Source of the DNA: Phyto melanocephala
Lineage: Eukaryota > Arthropoda > Insecta > Diptera > Rhinophoridae
Direction of reading: 5' to 3'
DNA length: 64,000 nucleotides
NCBI GenBank assembly: GCA_941918925.1
Contig: OW799235.1
Coordinates: 49,523,491 to 49,587,490, forward strand
The notes under the pieces: generated by a model
Seen by the model: the letters and a program-made list of their open reading frames with translations, nothing else
Told to the model about the DNA's origin: nothing
Database searches by the model: none
Made by a program: the position numbers and the translations under genes
Shown here: positions 33,287 through 44,851 of the stretch, piece after piece
Numbering within the stretch: position 1 is the stretch's first letter
Layout: each line of letters opens with the position of its first letter

Positions 33287-34690
33287 CAATTCTCTTTTAT
33301 TACTTATAAAACGATACTTTCAAATTAATTTACACTAAATAATTCGTTTAATGCTGGTCCAGATAAAATACCAAATTGCGCTCTAAAAAATTGTGAAGAA
33401 AATTTATGTTACCCGCTTACTGCTATCTTTAACAAATCCATTATATTAGGATACGTACCATTGATTTGGAAATTATCGCATATAATTCCGTTGTTTAAAA
33501 ATAGAAGCAAAATTGAGATATCTAATTATCGTGGCATTGCTAAGCTGAGTGATATTCCCAAACTTTTTGAAAAAATTGTAACTGATAATTTATACTATCA
33601 AATTTCTTCGACTTTGTCACCGTGCCAACATCGTTTTTGTAAACATCGCTCTACAACGACTAATATTTTGGAGCTTACTACTACAATAAATGACGGTTTT
33701 ATAAATAATATGCAAACTGAAGCTTACTACACAGATTTTAGTAAAGCTTTTGATAAGGTAAACCATTATCTCTTGCTTAACAAATTGTCATTAATGGGAT
33801 TTACGGATATGACAATAAAATGGTTAAGATCATACTTGTCTTTAAGAACTCAACAAGTTAAGTAAGGAAGTGATACGTCTAATGCTATCAAAGTTCCTTC
33901 TGGTGTTCCGCAAGGTAGCCACCTTGGTCCTATTTTATTTACCTTATTCATAAACGATCTACCTTTAGTTATTCAGCACTTAACGTAACTCAACTTAATG
34001 GAGCTAAATATAAAAAAATGTAAGCATATGTCCTTTTTCAGAATTAAGAAATTGGATTTATTTTATTGCATTAATGAGTGTAAACTTGATAAAGTTCTGA
34101 ACTTTCTTGATCTTAGTATTTTGCTTGATCACCAATTAAATTTTCGTGACCATATTTCTTTAATTGTTAACAGCAAATGGTGTACTTGGATTTATGAAGA
34201 GGTGGTGCAAGGAATTTCTAGATCCTTATATTAGAAAACAATTATATTCATCGTTAGTTCGACCTATTCTAGAATACGGATCGATTATTTGGGATCCTTA
34301 CTATAATATTCATATTGATAGTATCGAGTCTGTACCAAAGAAGTTTTTAATATTTTGTCCTCGTGGCCTTGGATGGAATTCGTTTTTACTACCTTCATAC
34401 GAAAGCAGACTCTGTCTTATAAAATTACTAACTTTAAAAAGTCGTCGTTTAATGCTGAGTTTTTCTTTTGTGCTGGGCCTAATTCAAGGCGATATCGACT
34501 CTGAATTCCTGCTAAGTAAAATATCTTTTAACCAACTCGAATTTTCCGTTTTATTAACTTAAAATACTATAGATCCAACTATGCTAATAATGATCCTCTT
34601 CGTCGTATATGTGAAAACTTTAATAATTATTATCACCTTATTGGCCTTAATGAAAGTAAAGAAATTGTTAAAAGAAATATCATTTTATAT
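33287..34690 (+). pseudogene. RT remnant of the older CR1/Jockey-type LINE
   Basis: It resumes after the TSD: NAGPDKIPN, SNYRGIAKLSDIPKLFE, CQHRFCKHRSTT, YTDFSKAFDKVNH, VPSGVPQGSHLGPILF, FINDLPL. The block that should carry YADD is deleted near 33985 (FINDLPL is followed by a stop and then the thumb). The thumb and C-terminus continue (IRKQLYSSLVRPILEYGSI) to about 34690, with frameshifts. The element is inactive. Confidence 0.75.
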
Positions 34691-34815
34691 TTAAATCGTT
34701 GAATTGTATAGAATATTATTTTATATATAACCTTAATTTTGTTTTGTTATTTTACATACTTTAGTCTGTAAGGATTTATAATCTATAGACAATAAATAAG
34801 TAAATAAATAAAAAA

Positions 34816-35379
34816 TGGAATACGATTTACGTGAGGATAGCAGATTGCATAGAAATAATGTTACTGAATTACTACTTGTGCCGATGGAAAAGATTTTGTT
34901 TCCTCCACTCAACATCAATCTGGGTATTGTAAAAAATTTTATAAAAGCATTGAGCCCAGATGGTGTTGCTTTTACCGAATTGCGCTGAATTTTTCCACGA
35001 TTAAGCGGCATGAAAGTAAATTTTTAATGCACCGGACATTTGTCGTCTTATGAAGGACCATCAATTTGAGGTTTCATTGAATGATATCGAGCTATTGGCC
35101 TGGAATTGTGTGAAATCAGTAATAGAAAATGTATTAGGAAATCATCGGTCTGAAAACTGGCAAATTTAAATCAAAAATATGCTAACCGCATTTCATTTCA
35201 TTGAAAATACATTTTCTGCATTACCATGCCGATTAAATGAACAATCTCCAGCCGAGTCTGATGAACATGGCGAGAAATTTCAACAAATAACAGCCAGGCT
35301 CGAATACTGGTATAGCGGCAAACAACTTGATTCGCTATTAGAGGATATTTATTGGAATCTGCAGGAGGAAGAAGAATAA
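34816..35379 (+). pseudogene. B2 transposase-like gene, C-terminal half (copy 1)
   Basis: It resumes the gene interrupted at 30430: WNTIY, ILFPPLNINLGIVKNFIKAL, PDGVAFTEL, MKDHQFEVSLND, SVIENVLGN, and then the 66-codon open end with AESDEHGEKFQQI and LEEEE-like tail. SDEHGE-x3-Q is the strongest C-terminal motif of this family; its acidic residues may complete a catalytic triad (inference). Stops near 34986 and 35166 break it. Confidence 0.72.
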
Positions 35380-36180
35380 ATTTCTAAATAAAAACTTTAA
35401 CTAATTAACAACAAAAATAAATGTTTTAAAATTTTTAAGTTTGGTTATTATGAAATATAAAAAAATTTCATCTTTTCTGAAAAAATCAAAAGTTGTAGAA
35501 AGACTTTAATTATTTATAGCTTATTTCGTTTGGAACTTTGTTTTTATACGCGTTGAACCCTAGCCTTACATTTTGCACCTGCAGCGCCTGAAATACCCCT
35601 AGACGGGTCAAATAAATGACCAGCGCAACTCTATTTTTCATTCCCATCATTTGTTTCTAAGGCCTAAGATTCACTCCTAGGGGGATAAAATGTATGACCG
35701 ACAAAAAATTAGAAGTCTAGCTGCATTTTTTAATTTTTTATGAATTTTAAAAAAACAAAAATTTCGAAATTTTGGTAAAAAAAATTAATTTTTTTTTTTC
35801 AAAAAAACAAAAAAAAATATGTTTCTAAAACGACTGCGGATATTAGAGAAAATTTTATTGTGGTATTTCGTTTTTTTAAGTTTATTTGCGCAAACATGTA
35901 AAATAAATATTATGACAAATATAAGATGAATGATGAAAGATGTTGCGAATGTAAACAAGTTTTTTCATTTTCAACATCTTCCACGCATTCCGCTAAGATG
36001 TGAGCAAGTGTAAAAAGACTATAATATCTTCCCATATGAATTGTGTTTCTGTGTCAACATTTTTCAACAACTTTTAAAGATATTCCTAGCTCATTTTATT
36101 CCACTCAACATCTTTCGATTATTTTAGTGTCTTCACTAAAAAACTTGAAATATGTCTGTTTAGAATTAATACCATTTAAC
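35380..36180 (+). other. B2 right end (truncated), ACATCTT block copy 2
   Basis: 35440-35890 matches the inverse of the B2 left terminal repeat, but about 200 bp present at 42660-42870 are missing here, including the CATAATG terminus. 35930-36140 is an ACATCTT-rich block. 36157-36184 is the start of a BEL LTR. No genes are present. Confidence 0.7.
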
Positions 36181-36184
36181 GTAT

Positions 36185-36710
36185 TGTTACGTTTATACCT
36201 TTTATAAACGTTGGCTTATTTCCTTTAAATACTCTTTGAGTTCTTTTATTACAATCAAATCATTTGAAATTAGTTATAAAATAAAGAGCACTTTATTTAC
36301 TTAAACACACTCAGATATTGTTTTATAGCACTTTACTTATTTCACTTATCGTTATACACTTTTATTATCAAACTCACTTTGATACGCGCTTTACAAGCTC
36401 TACTGTTATACTGATCATGTTGGCTGTGTTGTTCGGCTATTTATAGTAACATAGTTGTGTTCGGTAACATTCGACAAAGTTCTCGTGTGTACATTCTAGT
36501 ACATTGGAAAATCGTTACATTTAAATTAAGACGTTAAATAATATGCAGGAATAATAGACGTACCTAAAAGTATGCTACACATAATAACAAGCATCATGTT
36601 CGAACAACCAGGAAATAAACTAATACAAATAAAACTACAGTAACTTAAACTACTACAAGTAAAAAAAAAATATAATGTAAATTAAGCTATTTAAAAATAA
36701 ATCTGTAACA
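36185..36710 (-). repeat. Gypsy LTR, copy 1
   Basis: 526 bp, TGTTACGTTT ... CTGTAACA, same as 43179-43704. On the minus strand a purine-rich CTTAAGCGGGCGGTAG borders it (36711-36726), a likely polypurine tract. Confidence 0.9.
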
Positions 36711-36721
36711 CTACCGCCCGC

Positions 36722-37865
36722 TTAAGACTGTTCGTCCCAAATAGGCACAAATTCACTTTTTCCGTACTTAGCGAGGCGCTCGAGATGAACCACTTTCATC
36801 TTTGATCTTGGGCTATTGTACTTCTGTATTCTATACACGACATCATTTATTCTTTTTATCACCTTATACGGCCCATCCCAATGAGTTTGCAGTTTAGGAG
36901 ACAGTCCTTTTTTCCGTTGTTGGTTATATAGTAGAGCTAGCTGACCCTCATTAAAGCCTTCAGAATTTGCTGCTCTGTCATATCTGGCCTTCATCTTGTC
37001 GCTGGTAATTTTTATTCGGCCACGAACGATTTCGAGAGACCTTTTTGTCCCCTTGAATTACCTTCTTTGTGCTCATTTATTGTCGAGGGATTAATACCGA
37101 ATTCTAGATCACCTGGCAGTTTCAGCTCGGTTCCAAACATAACTTTTGCAGGTGTTCGGGAGGTAGAGTCATGAACGGCTGACCTGTATGCCAACAGAAA
37201 TTTTGGTATGTGCTCATCCCAGTCCCTTTGGTGTGTACTGACCACTTTTCACAAGTGTTCCTCCAACGTGCGGTTAAATCTCTCGACCATGCCGTTAGGT
37301 TGTGGATGCAGTGGCGTAGTCCTCGTTTTTCAGATACCGTATAGTTCGCACATTTCCTGGAATATCGCAGATTCAAAATTTCTTCTTTGATCAAGCGGAA
37401 CTCCGTAGCGGCACACCCAGTTGTTCACAAATGCGTTTACGACAGTTTTAGCTTCTTGGTTTGGTATTGCGTATACCTCTGGCCATTTGCTAAAATAGTC
37501 GATTACAACTAAAACGTAACGGTTTCCAGCCTCACTGACAGGAAAAGGGCCTGCTATATCCATCGCTATCCGCTCAAAGGAACACCTGAATTGTACTGCT
37601 GCAGCGCTCCTCGACTCCTTCTTACTGGGCCCTTGGCTGCGATACATTGTGCGCAATTTTCTATCCAATCAGCTACAGATTGCTGACATCCAACCCAATA
37701 GAAACGTTGCTTTATCTTTTCTATGGTTTTTGTTACACCAAGATGACCACCACTTGAACCATTATGAAACTCCTTCAATACCTCTTTGACTTTAGAGGAT
37801 GGCACCACAATCAGATTTGTTGCCGATTTACCATCAGTACTTTCCCATTTGCGATAAAAGCACAC
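36722..37865 (-). pseudogene. Gypsy integrase, copy 1
   Basis: Read on the minus strand from 37865: zinc-binding H2C2 region (HNGSSGGHLGVTKT ... CAQCIAAKGP), core with MDIAGPFP and YFSKWPEVYAIPNQEA, NGMVERFNRT (in a shifted frame), HIPKFLLAYRSAVHDST, and a C-terminal WDGPYKVI domain ending at 36722. The catalytic D (MDIAG) is visible, and the segment before the second D reads GVPLDQRRNF, where functional copies usually have SDQG. Several frameshifts and a stop after CELYGI make it inactive. Confidence 0.85.
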
Positions 37866-37881
37866 GTTAATAACCTGCAGA

Positions 37882-39534
37882 CTATTCCATAGTATGATTC
37901 ATCAGTGGACTTTCCGCTGATATTTGGTTACGGGTTGGCCTTTTGTCTTCCTCCTTTGCTGACATAACTTTTGCCAGTATGGGATCGTCTCTTTGCGCCG
38001 CTGACCAGTCGTCACTTGTCTCTATATGTGTTAATCGAACGTCAACGACACATTCTTTTCGTTTAGCTTTTGCCCAATGTTTGCACTCTAATCTGCACGG
38101 TCTTCGGGAGAGTGCATCTGCATTTCCATGTTTAGTGCCCTTTCTGTGCTCAATACTGAAATCGTAGCTCTGGAGATGTTCAATCCAACAGGCTTGCTGT
38201 CCTTCAGGTTGTTTGAATTGTAGCAACCATCTGAGTGCAGAGTGATCGGTTCTTAGTTCGAAGTGTTGTCCATACAGATATTTGTGGTAATGCTTTACAC
38301 ACTCCACAACTGCCAGAAGCTCGCGTCGTGTTACACAATAATTTCTTTCAGGCTTTGAGAGTGTCCGACTATAGTAGCCTATGACTCTTTCTGTTCCGTT
38401 GACAACCTGCGAAAGAACACCACCTATCCCGTAGCCACTTGCATCGCTATCCAATACAAATTTCTCTCCAGCGATAGGATATGCCAAAACTGGTGCTACA
38501 CATAACAACTCCTTGAGCTTCTGGAATGCTTGTTCTTGGGCTTCAGCCCACAGGAATGGTCGTGACTTCTTGGTGAGCTCATGTAGACTTGCAGCGACAC
38601 TGGCAAAATTCGGCACAAATCGCCTGTAGTAGGTACAGAGGCCTAGAAAACTACGTAACTCATGCAGATTTTTCGGGCGAAGCCAGCCCTTAACAGCTTG
38701 AACTTTATCTTCGTCAGTTGATATACCATCCTCTGCGACTCGATGCCCCAAGTACTTTACCTCTTTCTGGAACAACGCACATTTTTTGGCGCTTAGTTTA
38801 AGTCCAGCCACTGATATTCGTTTAAGAACTTCTTCTAAATTTTTCAGGTAATCGTCAAAACTTTTACCCATGACAATTACGTCATCAAGATACACCAGGC
38901 ATGTCTTCCAATGAAGTCCCCTTAATACGCGTTCCATTAATCGCTCGAATGTGGCTGGAGCGTTGCATAGTCCAAATGTCATCACGTTAAATTGCCATAG
39001 CCCGTCACTTGCACTAAAAGCTGTTTTCTCCTTATCTCTATCAGATATTTCTACTTGCTAATAACCACTTTGCAGGTCTAATGTAGAGAACCATTTTGTT
39101 CCAGCTAGCGTGTCCAGAGTGTCATCTAACCTCGGTAGTGGATAACTGTCCTTCTTAGTGACGTCATTCAGTTTTCTATAATCGACGCAAAATCTTGTGC
39201 TGCCATCTTTCTTTTTAACCAAAACTACCGGTGAGCTCCAAGGACTTGAAGAAGGTTCTATTACTCCATTCTGCTCCGTTTCATTGACAAGCTCTTTGAC
39301 TTCATTATGTTTCGCTAGAGGAATACTTCTAGGAGCTTGTTTTATAGGCCTTGCATCGCCGGTATTTATCTGATGTTTCACAAGTGATGTTCTACCTTGA
39401 TGTTGACCTTTCAGAGCGAAGATGGATGCATGTTTTCTAAGTAGCTGTTTTGCTTTATTCCTATCGGATGGCGATAATCCTTTAACCCACTTCTCTACGT
39501 ATTCTGCTAGCATCTCCTGCTCTTTGTTTGACAT
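37882..39534 (-). pseudogene. Gypsy reverse transcriptase and RNase H, copy 1
   Basis: RT N-terminal part 39534-39058: [48 protein letters not shown], then a TAG where relatives have Trp. The rest is at 38985-37882: MMTFGLCNAPATFERLM (Thr where copy 2 has Pro), catalytic YLDDVIV, LGHRVAEDGI, FLGLCTYYRRFV, then RNase H (LDSDASGYGIGGVL, RRELLAVV, RTDHSALRWLL, NADALSRRP). The stop in SGY-X is shared with copy 2, so it predates the duplication. Confidence 0.88.
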
Positions 39535-39546
39535 ACTGACAGGACC

Positions 39547-40240
39547 CTATTTCATTTCGCAGTAAATTATTGCCTTAGCTTTAGCACATTGACCTAATTC
39601 GGATTTTGGCTTGAAGACTTTTTCAAAGGCGGAAAGGTTAAGCACTCTTATAGGGACTCTTCCGTCATTTCTGGTTTTGCCAAGTACTTTTGCTGTTATT
39701 AAGTCACTTTTTATATCTGTTTGTTCTACCACCCACAACTGGTTGTCCACACAATCTCCCTCTATCCGCGCCCATACTACACTTTCTGACTGTGGTGGTA
39801 TTTTCTCATATTCTGTAGCAACTAGTTTCCTTACATGCACCTTATTTTTATAACCTACATCTAGGGGTATTTCAACATTCCTCCAAATCATTACCTTCTG
39901 CCCCATGTGCAGATTAATGCCATGACTAATCATAAAATCTGCACCTATGATTACTTCGTCCACAATGTCGGCAACGATGAATACATGATTGACAGTTTAT
40001 TTTACCATAGACAGTAGCAGGCTCCCCAGTAGCTGTTCGCAGACTTACGCCACATAACGGTTCGATTGTTTTCTTTACTAAAGCGGGCCTGATAATAGAC
40101 TGCGATGCTCCTGTGTCTATAGTAAAAATATGCCTTCGACCATTGATATACCCACAAGCAGTAAGGTTGCTCTTTTTCTTCTGCATAAGTGATATGGAGA
40201 TTGTGGGGCCCTCGGTTATGGGAGCTAGATCTTGCCCCAT
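39547..40240 (-). pseudogene. Gypsy protease region, copy 1
   Basis: Aspartic protease: IDTGASQSIIRPAL near the N-terminal side, IGADFMISHGINLHMG later. A 26-bp deletion near 39996 relative to copy 2 (lost between two GTT-type sequences) shifts the frame. The downstream linker reaches a stop at 39547. Confidence 0.85.
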
Positions 40241-40356
40241 AGTACTAGCTCGTTTTAGTTTAACGGTGACTCATTTGATGATTTCGTGTTTGCCCGTTTG
40301 CGGTTTCCAGGTGGCGAAACCGATATAGCCCGCTTCCTTGGTGCTCTACAATTTCG

Positions 40357-41007
40357 TTAAAAATGTCCACTCTTACCATAATTATAGCATTTGCCTCTGG
40401 CTTTGACTTGCTTTTCCTCTAACGCCTGTATAACTGCATTTTTAATTTCAGTGACTATATCTCCGTCTTTTTCTGCAGTAATTTCGGGATTTCTCACCTT
40501 ACATATTTGCGGCTTAGAGAGTAATTTTGCAGTCTCCTGTGTCAGAGCGTATGATACGGTTTCTGCAAACGTTGATTTATGTGTGCCAAATACCGCGTGC
40601 TTTATTTCTAAATCACGTATTCCATTTACAAATGTTTCAATTTTAAACTGATCCAAAAATGGGTGATATGTCAGCTGCACCAAACGCTCGATCTCCGTTG
40701 CGAAATCTTGTAATGACTCGTTAGCTTTATGTATTCTGCCTCGCAATTCCATTCGGTATATATCTCGTTTATGCTCACCAACATACTTGCGTTGTAGCGC
40801 CACCATTATGTCATCGTAGTTTTCTCTGCAGCCAAGGGGTATACTTTCTAGAACTTGTGCTGCGTTGCCTTTTAATGCTAAAATCAGCTCTAAAGCCTTT
40901 TCTTCATTGTTCCACATATTTCTATTGGCAACTGTCTCAAACTGAAATTTAAAAACGTTAAACTGTACACTACCATCAAACTGGTCCCTCGTGATATTGA
41001 AGATCAT
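40357..41007 (-). pseudogene. Gypsy Gag, copy 1 (C-terminal two thirds)
   Basis: Capsid-like region FDGSVQFNVFKFQFE, LELILALKGNAAQVLE, MVALQRKYVGE, IERLVQLTYHPFLDQF, FVNGIRDLEIKHAVFG, and then a degenerate zinc knuckle CYNYGKSGHF (second Cys changed to Tyr) with a stop. It lacks the N-terminal SAP/coiled-coil part present in copy 2 (47870-48730). Confidence 0.82.
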
Positions 41008-41594
41008 TAATTTTTATTTCCAGATTTTTAAATTTTTCGTCAACATTTTTTACTTGTAGCTGCAATTTTTCTTCAACATCTTTGACTTGTAGTTGTAATT
41101 TGCTATTGAAGTCACTTGCTTGAGTAACTATGGAGTAACTCGTGGCCTTGGATGGAATTCGTTTTTACTACCTTCATACGAAAGCAGACTCTGTCTTATA
41201 AAATTACCAACTTTAAAAAGTCGTCGTTTAATGCTGAGTTTTTCTTTTGTGCTGGGCCTAATTCAAGGCGATATCGACTCTGAATTCCTGCTAAGTAAAA
41301 TATCTTTTAACCAACTCGAATTTTCTGTTTTATTAACTTAAAATACTATAGATCCAACTATGCTAATAATGATTCTCTTCGTCGTATATGTGAAAACTTT
41401 AATAATTATTATCACCTTATTGGCCTTAATGAAAGTAAAGAAATTGTTAAAAGAAATATCATTTTATATTTAAATCGTTGAATTGTATAGAATATTATTT
41501 TATATATAACCTTAATTTTGTTTTGTTATTTTACATACTTTAGTCTGTAAGGATTTATAATCTATAGACAATAAATAAGTAAATAAATAAAAAA

Positions 41595-42165
41595 TGGAAT
41601 ACGATTTACGTGAGGATAGCAGATTGCATAGAAATAATGTTACTGAATTACTACTTGTGCCGATGAAAAAGATTTTGTTTCCTCCACTCAACATCAATCT
41701 GGGTATTGTAAAAAATTTTATAAAAGCATTGAGCCCAGATCGTGTTGCTTTTACCGAATTGCGCTGAATTTTTCCACGATTAAGCGGCATGAAAGTAAAT
41801 TTTTAATGCACCGGACATTTGTCGTCTTATGAAGGACCATCAATTTGAGGTTTCATTGAATGATATCGAGCTATTGGCCTGGAATTGTGTGAAATCAGTA
41901 ATAGAAAATGTATTAGGAAATCATCGGTCTGAAAACTGGCGAATTTAAATCAAAAATATGCTAACCGCATTTCATTTCATTTCATTGAAAATACATTTTT
42001 TGCATTACCATGCCGATTAAATGAACAATCACCAGCCGAGTCTGATAAACATGGCGAGAAATTTCAACAAATAATTCGCCAGGCTCGAATACTGGTATAG
42101 CGGCAAACAACTTGATTCGCTATTAGAGGATATTTATTGGAATCTGCAGGAGTAAGAAGAATAAA
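41595..42165 (+). pseudogene. B2 transposase-like gene, C-terminal half (copy 2)
   Basis: A duplicate of 34816-35379, more decayed: GAA/GAG-rich tail has a premature TAA (CAGGAGTAAG), a 2-bp insertion lies near 42076, and SDEHGE reads SDKHGE. The preceding 41140-41594 is the duplicated LINE 3' end. Confidence 0.75.
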
Positions 42166-42489
42166 TTTCTAAATAAAAACTTTAAGTTATTAACAACAAA
42201 AATAAATGTTTTAAAATTTTTAAGTTTGGTTATTATGAAATATAAAAAAATTTCATCTTTTCTGAAAAAATCAAAAGTTGTAGAAAGACTTTAATCATTT
42301 ATAGCTTATTTCGTTTGGAACTTTGTTTTTATACGCGTTGAACCCTAGCCTTACATTTTGCACCTGCAGCGCCTGAGATACCCCTAGACGGGTCAAATAA
42401 ATGACCAGCGCAACTCTATTTTTCATTCCCATCATTTGTTTCTAAGGCCTAAGATTCACTCCTAGGGGGATAAAATGTATGACCGACAA

Positions 42490-42838
42490 AAAATTAGAAG
42501 TCTAGCTGCATTTTTTAATTTTTTATGAATTTAAAAAAAACAAAAATTTCGAAATTTTGGTAAAAAAAATTAATTTTTTTTTTTTCAAAAAAACAAAAAA
42601 AAATATGTTTCTAAAACGACTGCGGATATTAGAGAAAATTTTATTGCGGTATTTCGTTTTTTTACGTTTTTCAATAAGCTTAAGCGTTTTTGAGTTACGC
42701 GAACATATCTTGTGCAACCTCCTCCATTTTTGAAATAACGGTATATCTCGAAAACCAGAGCCAATCTTAAAAAACCGCGGGCACCACTGGATTCAGCGTA
42801 CCCGAATTATATTAAAATGCCAGGTGCCCGGCATAATG
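42490..42838 (-). repeat. Right terminal inverted repeat of B2 (complete in unit 2)
   Basis: It ends TGCCCGGCATAATG before TAA. It mirrors 28752-29140. The segment 42839-43150 is AT-rich plus ACATCTT block copy 3 and leads into the BEL LTR. Confidence 0.72.
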
Positions 42839-43178
42839 TAATTAATACAGATTTTAATTTCCATTTTTTTTAATATTATTTGCGCAAACATGTAAAATAA
42901 ATATTATGACAAATGAAAGATGAATGATGAAAGATGTTGCGAATGTAAACAAGTTTTTTCATTTTCAACATCTTCCATGCATTCCGCTAAGATGTGAGCA
43001 AGTGTAAAAAGACTATAATATCTTCCCATATGAATTGTGTTTCTGTGTCAACATTTTTCAACAACTTTTAAAGATATTCCTAGCTCATTTTGTTTCACTC
43101 AACATCTTTCGATTATTTTAGTGTCTTCACTAAAAAACTTGAAATATGTCTGTTTAGAATTAATACCATTTAACGTAT

Positions 43179-43704
43179 TGTTACGTTTATACCTTTTATA
43201 AATGTTGGCTTATTTCCTTTAAATACTCTTTGAGTTCTTTTATTACAATCAAATCATTTGAAATTAGTTATAAAATAAAGAACACTTTATTTACTTAAAC
43301 ACACTCAGATATTGTTTTATAGCACTTTACTTATTTCACTTATCGTTATACACTTTTATTATCAAACTCACTTTGATACGCACTTTACAAGCTCTACTGT
43401 TATACTGATCATGTTGGCTTTGTTGTTCGGCTATTTATAGTAACATAGTGGTGTTCGGCAACATTCGACAAAGTTCTCGTGTGTACATTCTAGTACATTC
43501 GAAAACCGTTACATTTAAATTAAGACGTTAAATAATATGCAGGAATAATAGACGTACCTAAAAGTATGCTACACATAATAACAAGCATCATGTTCGAACA
43601 ACCAGGAAATAAACTAATACAAATAAAACTACAGTAACTTAAACTACTACAAGTAAAAAAAAATTATAATGTAAATTAAGCTATTTAAAAATAAATCTGT
43701 AACA
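43179..43704 (-). repeat. Gypsy 3' LTR, copy 2
   Basis: 526 bp, bounded by TGTTACG and GTAACA; the downstream LTR in element orientation. Confidence 0.92.
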
Positions 43705-43715
43705 CTACCGCCCGC

Positions 43716-44851
43716 TTAAGCCTGTTCGTCCCAAATAGGCACAAATTCACTTTTTCCGTACTTAGCGAGGCGCTCGAGATGAACCACTTTCATCTTTGAT
43801 CTTGGGCTATTGTACTTCTGTATTCTATACACGACATCATTTATTCTTTTTATCACCTTATACGGCCCATCCCAATGAGTTTGCAGTTTAGGAGACAGTC
43901 CTTTTTTTCGTTGTGGGTTATATAGTAGAGCTAGCTGACCCTCATTAAAGCCTTCAGAATTTGCTGCTCTGCCATATCTGGCCTTCATCTTGTCGCTGGT
44001 AATTTGTATTCGGCCACGAACGATTTCGAGAGACCTTTTTGTCCCCTTGAATTATCTTCTTCGGGCTCATTTATTGTCGAGGGATTAATACCGAATTCTA
44101 GATCACCTGGCAGTTTCAGCTCGGTTCCAAACATAACTTTTGCAGGTGTTCGGGAGGTAGAGTCATGAACGGCTGACCTGTATGCCAACAGAAATTTTGG
44201 TATGTGCCCATCCCAGTCCCTTTGGTGTGTACTGACCACTTTTCACAAGTGTTCCTCCAACGTGCGGTTAAATCTCTCGACCATGCTGTGGATGCAGTGG
44301 CGTAGTCCTCGTTTTTCAGATACCGTATAGTTCGCACATTTCCTGGAATATCGCAGATTCAAAATTTCTTCTTTGATCAAGCGGAGCTCCGTAGCGGCAC
44401 ACTCAGTTGTTCACAAATGCGTTTACGACAGTTTTAGCTTCTTGGTTTGGTATTGCGTATACCTCTGGCCATTTGCTAAAATAGTCGATTACAACTAAAA
44501 TGTAACGGTTTCCAGCCTCACTGACAGGAAAAGGGCCTGCTATTTCCATCGCTATCCGCTCAAAGGAACACCTGAATTGTACTGCTGCAGCGCTCCTCGA
44601 CTCCTTATTACTGGGCCCTTGGCTGCGATACATTGTGCGCAATTTTCTATCCAATCAGCTACAGATTGCTGACATCCAACCCAATAGAAACGTTGCTTTA
44701 TCTTTTCTATGGTTTTTGTTACACCAAGATGACCACCACTTGAACCATTATGAAACTCCTTCAATACCTCTTTGACTTTAGAGGATGGCACCACAATCAG
44801 ATCTGTTGCCGATTTATCATCAGTACTTTCCCATTTGCGATAAAAGCACAC
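43716..44851 (-). pseudogene. Gypsy integrase, copy 2
   Basis: Same domain order as copy 1: H2C2 (HNGSSGGHLGV ... CAQCIAAKG), core MEIAGPFP (the first catalytic Asp of copy 1's MDIAG is Glu here), YFSKWPEVYAI, HIPKFLLAYRSAVHDST, WDGPYKVIKRIND. Frameshifts lie near 44400 and in the ERF region (copy 2 lacks about 8 bp near 44285 that copy 1 keeps). Confidence 0.85.

Larger units (their letters stand above)
30431..34815 (+). mobile_element. CR1/Jockey-type LINE, 5'-truncated, split by an R1-like LINE
   Basis: It starts inside the endonuclease-RT linker (NPKSFYKFVNSKR) and ends with a tail AATAAATAAGTAAATAAATAAAAAA at about 34791-34815. It sits in the B2 gene between MCL and WNTIY. The part 30643-33274 is a younger LINE. 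Confidence 0.78.
34361..41132 (+). repeat. Tandem duplication unit 1
   Basis: From TCGTGGCCTTGG to GAGTAACTATG. It is nearly identical to 41140-48134. It covers the LINE 3' end, the B2 C-terminal gene part, the B2 right end, an ACATCTT block, 32 bp of BEL LTR including the TSD, and the gypsy element up to mid-gag. Confidence 0.9.
36185..41132 (-). mobile_element. Ty3/gypsy element copy 1, truncated by the duplication breakpoint
   Basis: In element orientation only the 3' LTR (36185-36710) and the interior back to mid-gag are present. The 5' LTR and gag N-terminus are absent because duplication unit 1 ends there. The target base run GTAT precedes it (36181-36184). Compared with copy 2 it lacks 26 bp in the protease gene and a segment in gag near 40980, but keeps a zinc-knuckle region. 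Confidence 0.88.
28752..42838 (+). mobile_element. Transposon B2 (CACTG type), expanded by LINE insertions and a duplication
   Basis: The left end CACTGTGC follows TAA (28749-28751). The right end GGCATAATG (42838) precedes TAA (42839-42841). The subterminal 400 bp are inverted repeats of one another and match the left end at 63456-64000. Between them lie a split transposase-like gene of the B1 family, two nested LINEs and a tandem duplication that includes a gypsy element. Without insertions it would be about 3 kb, like B1. Confidence 0.68.

Noticed and set aside
43151..43178. Clear 5-bp TSD for the BEL element
   Set aside because: Left flank (ATGTC) and right flank (ATCTA) do not match; the related empty site at 28640-28655 suggests decay.
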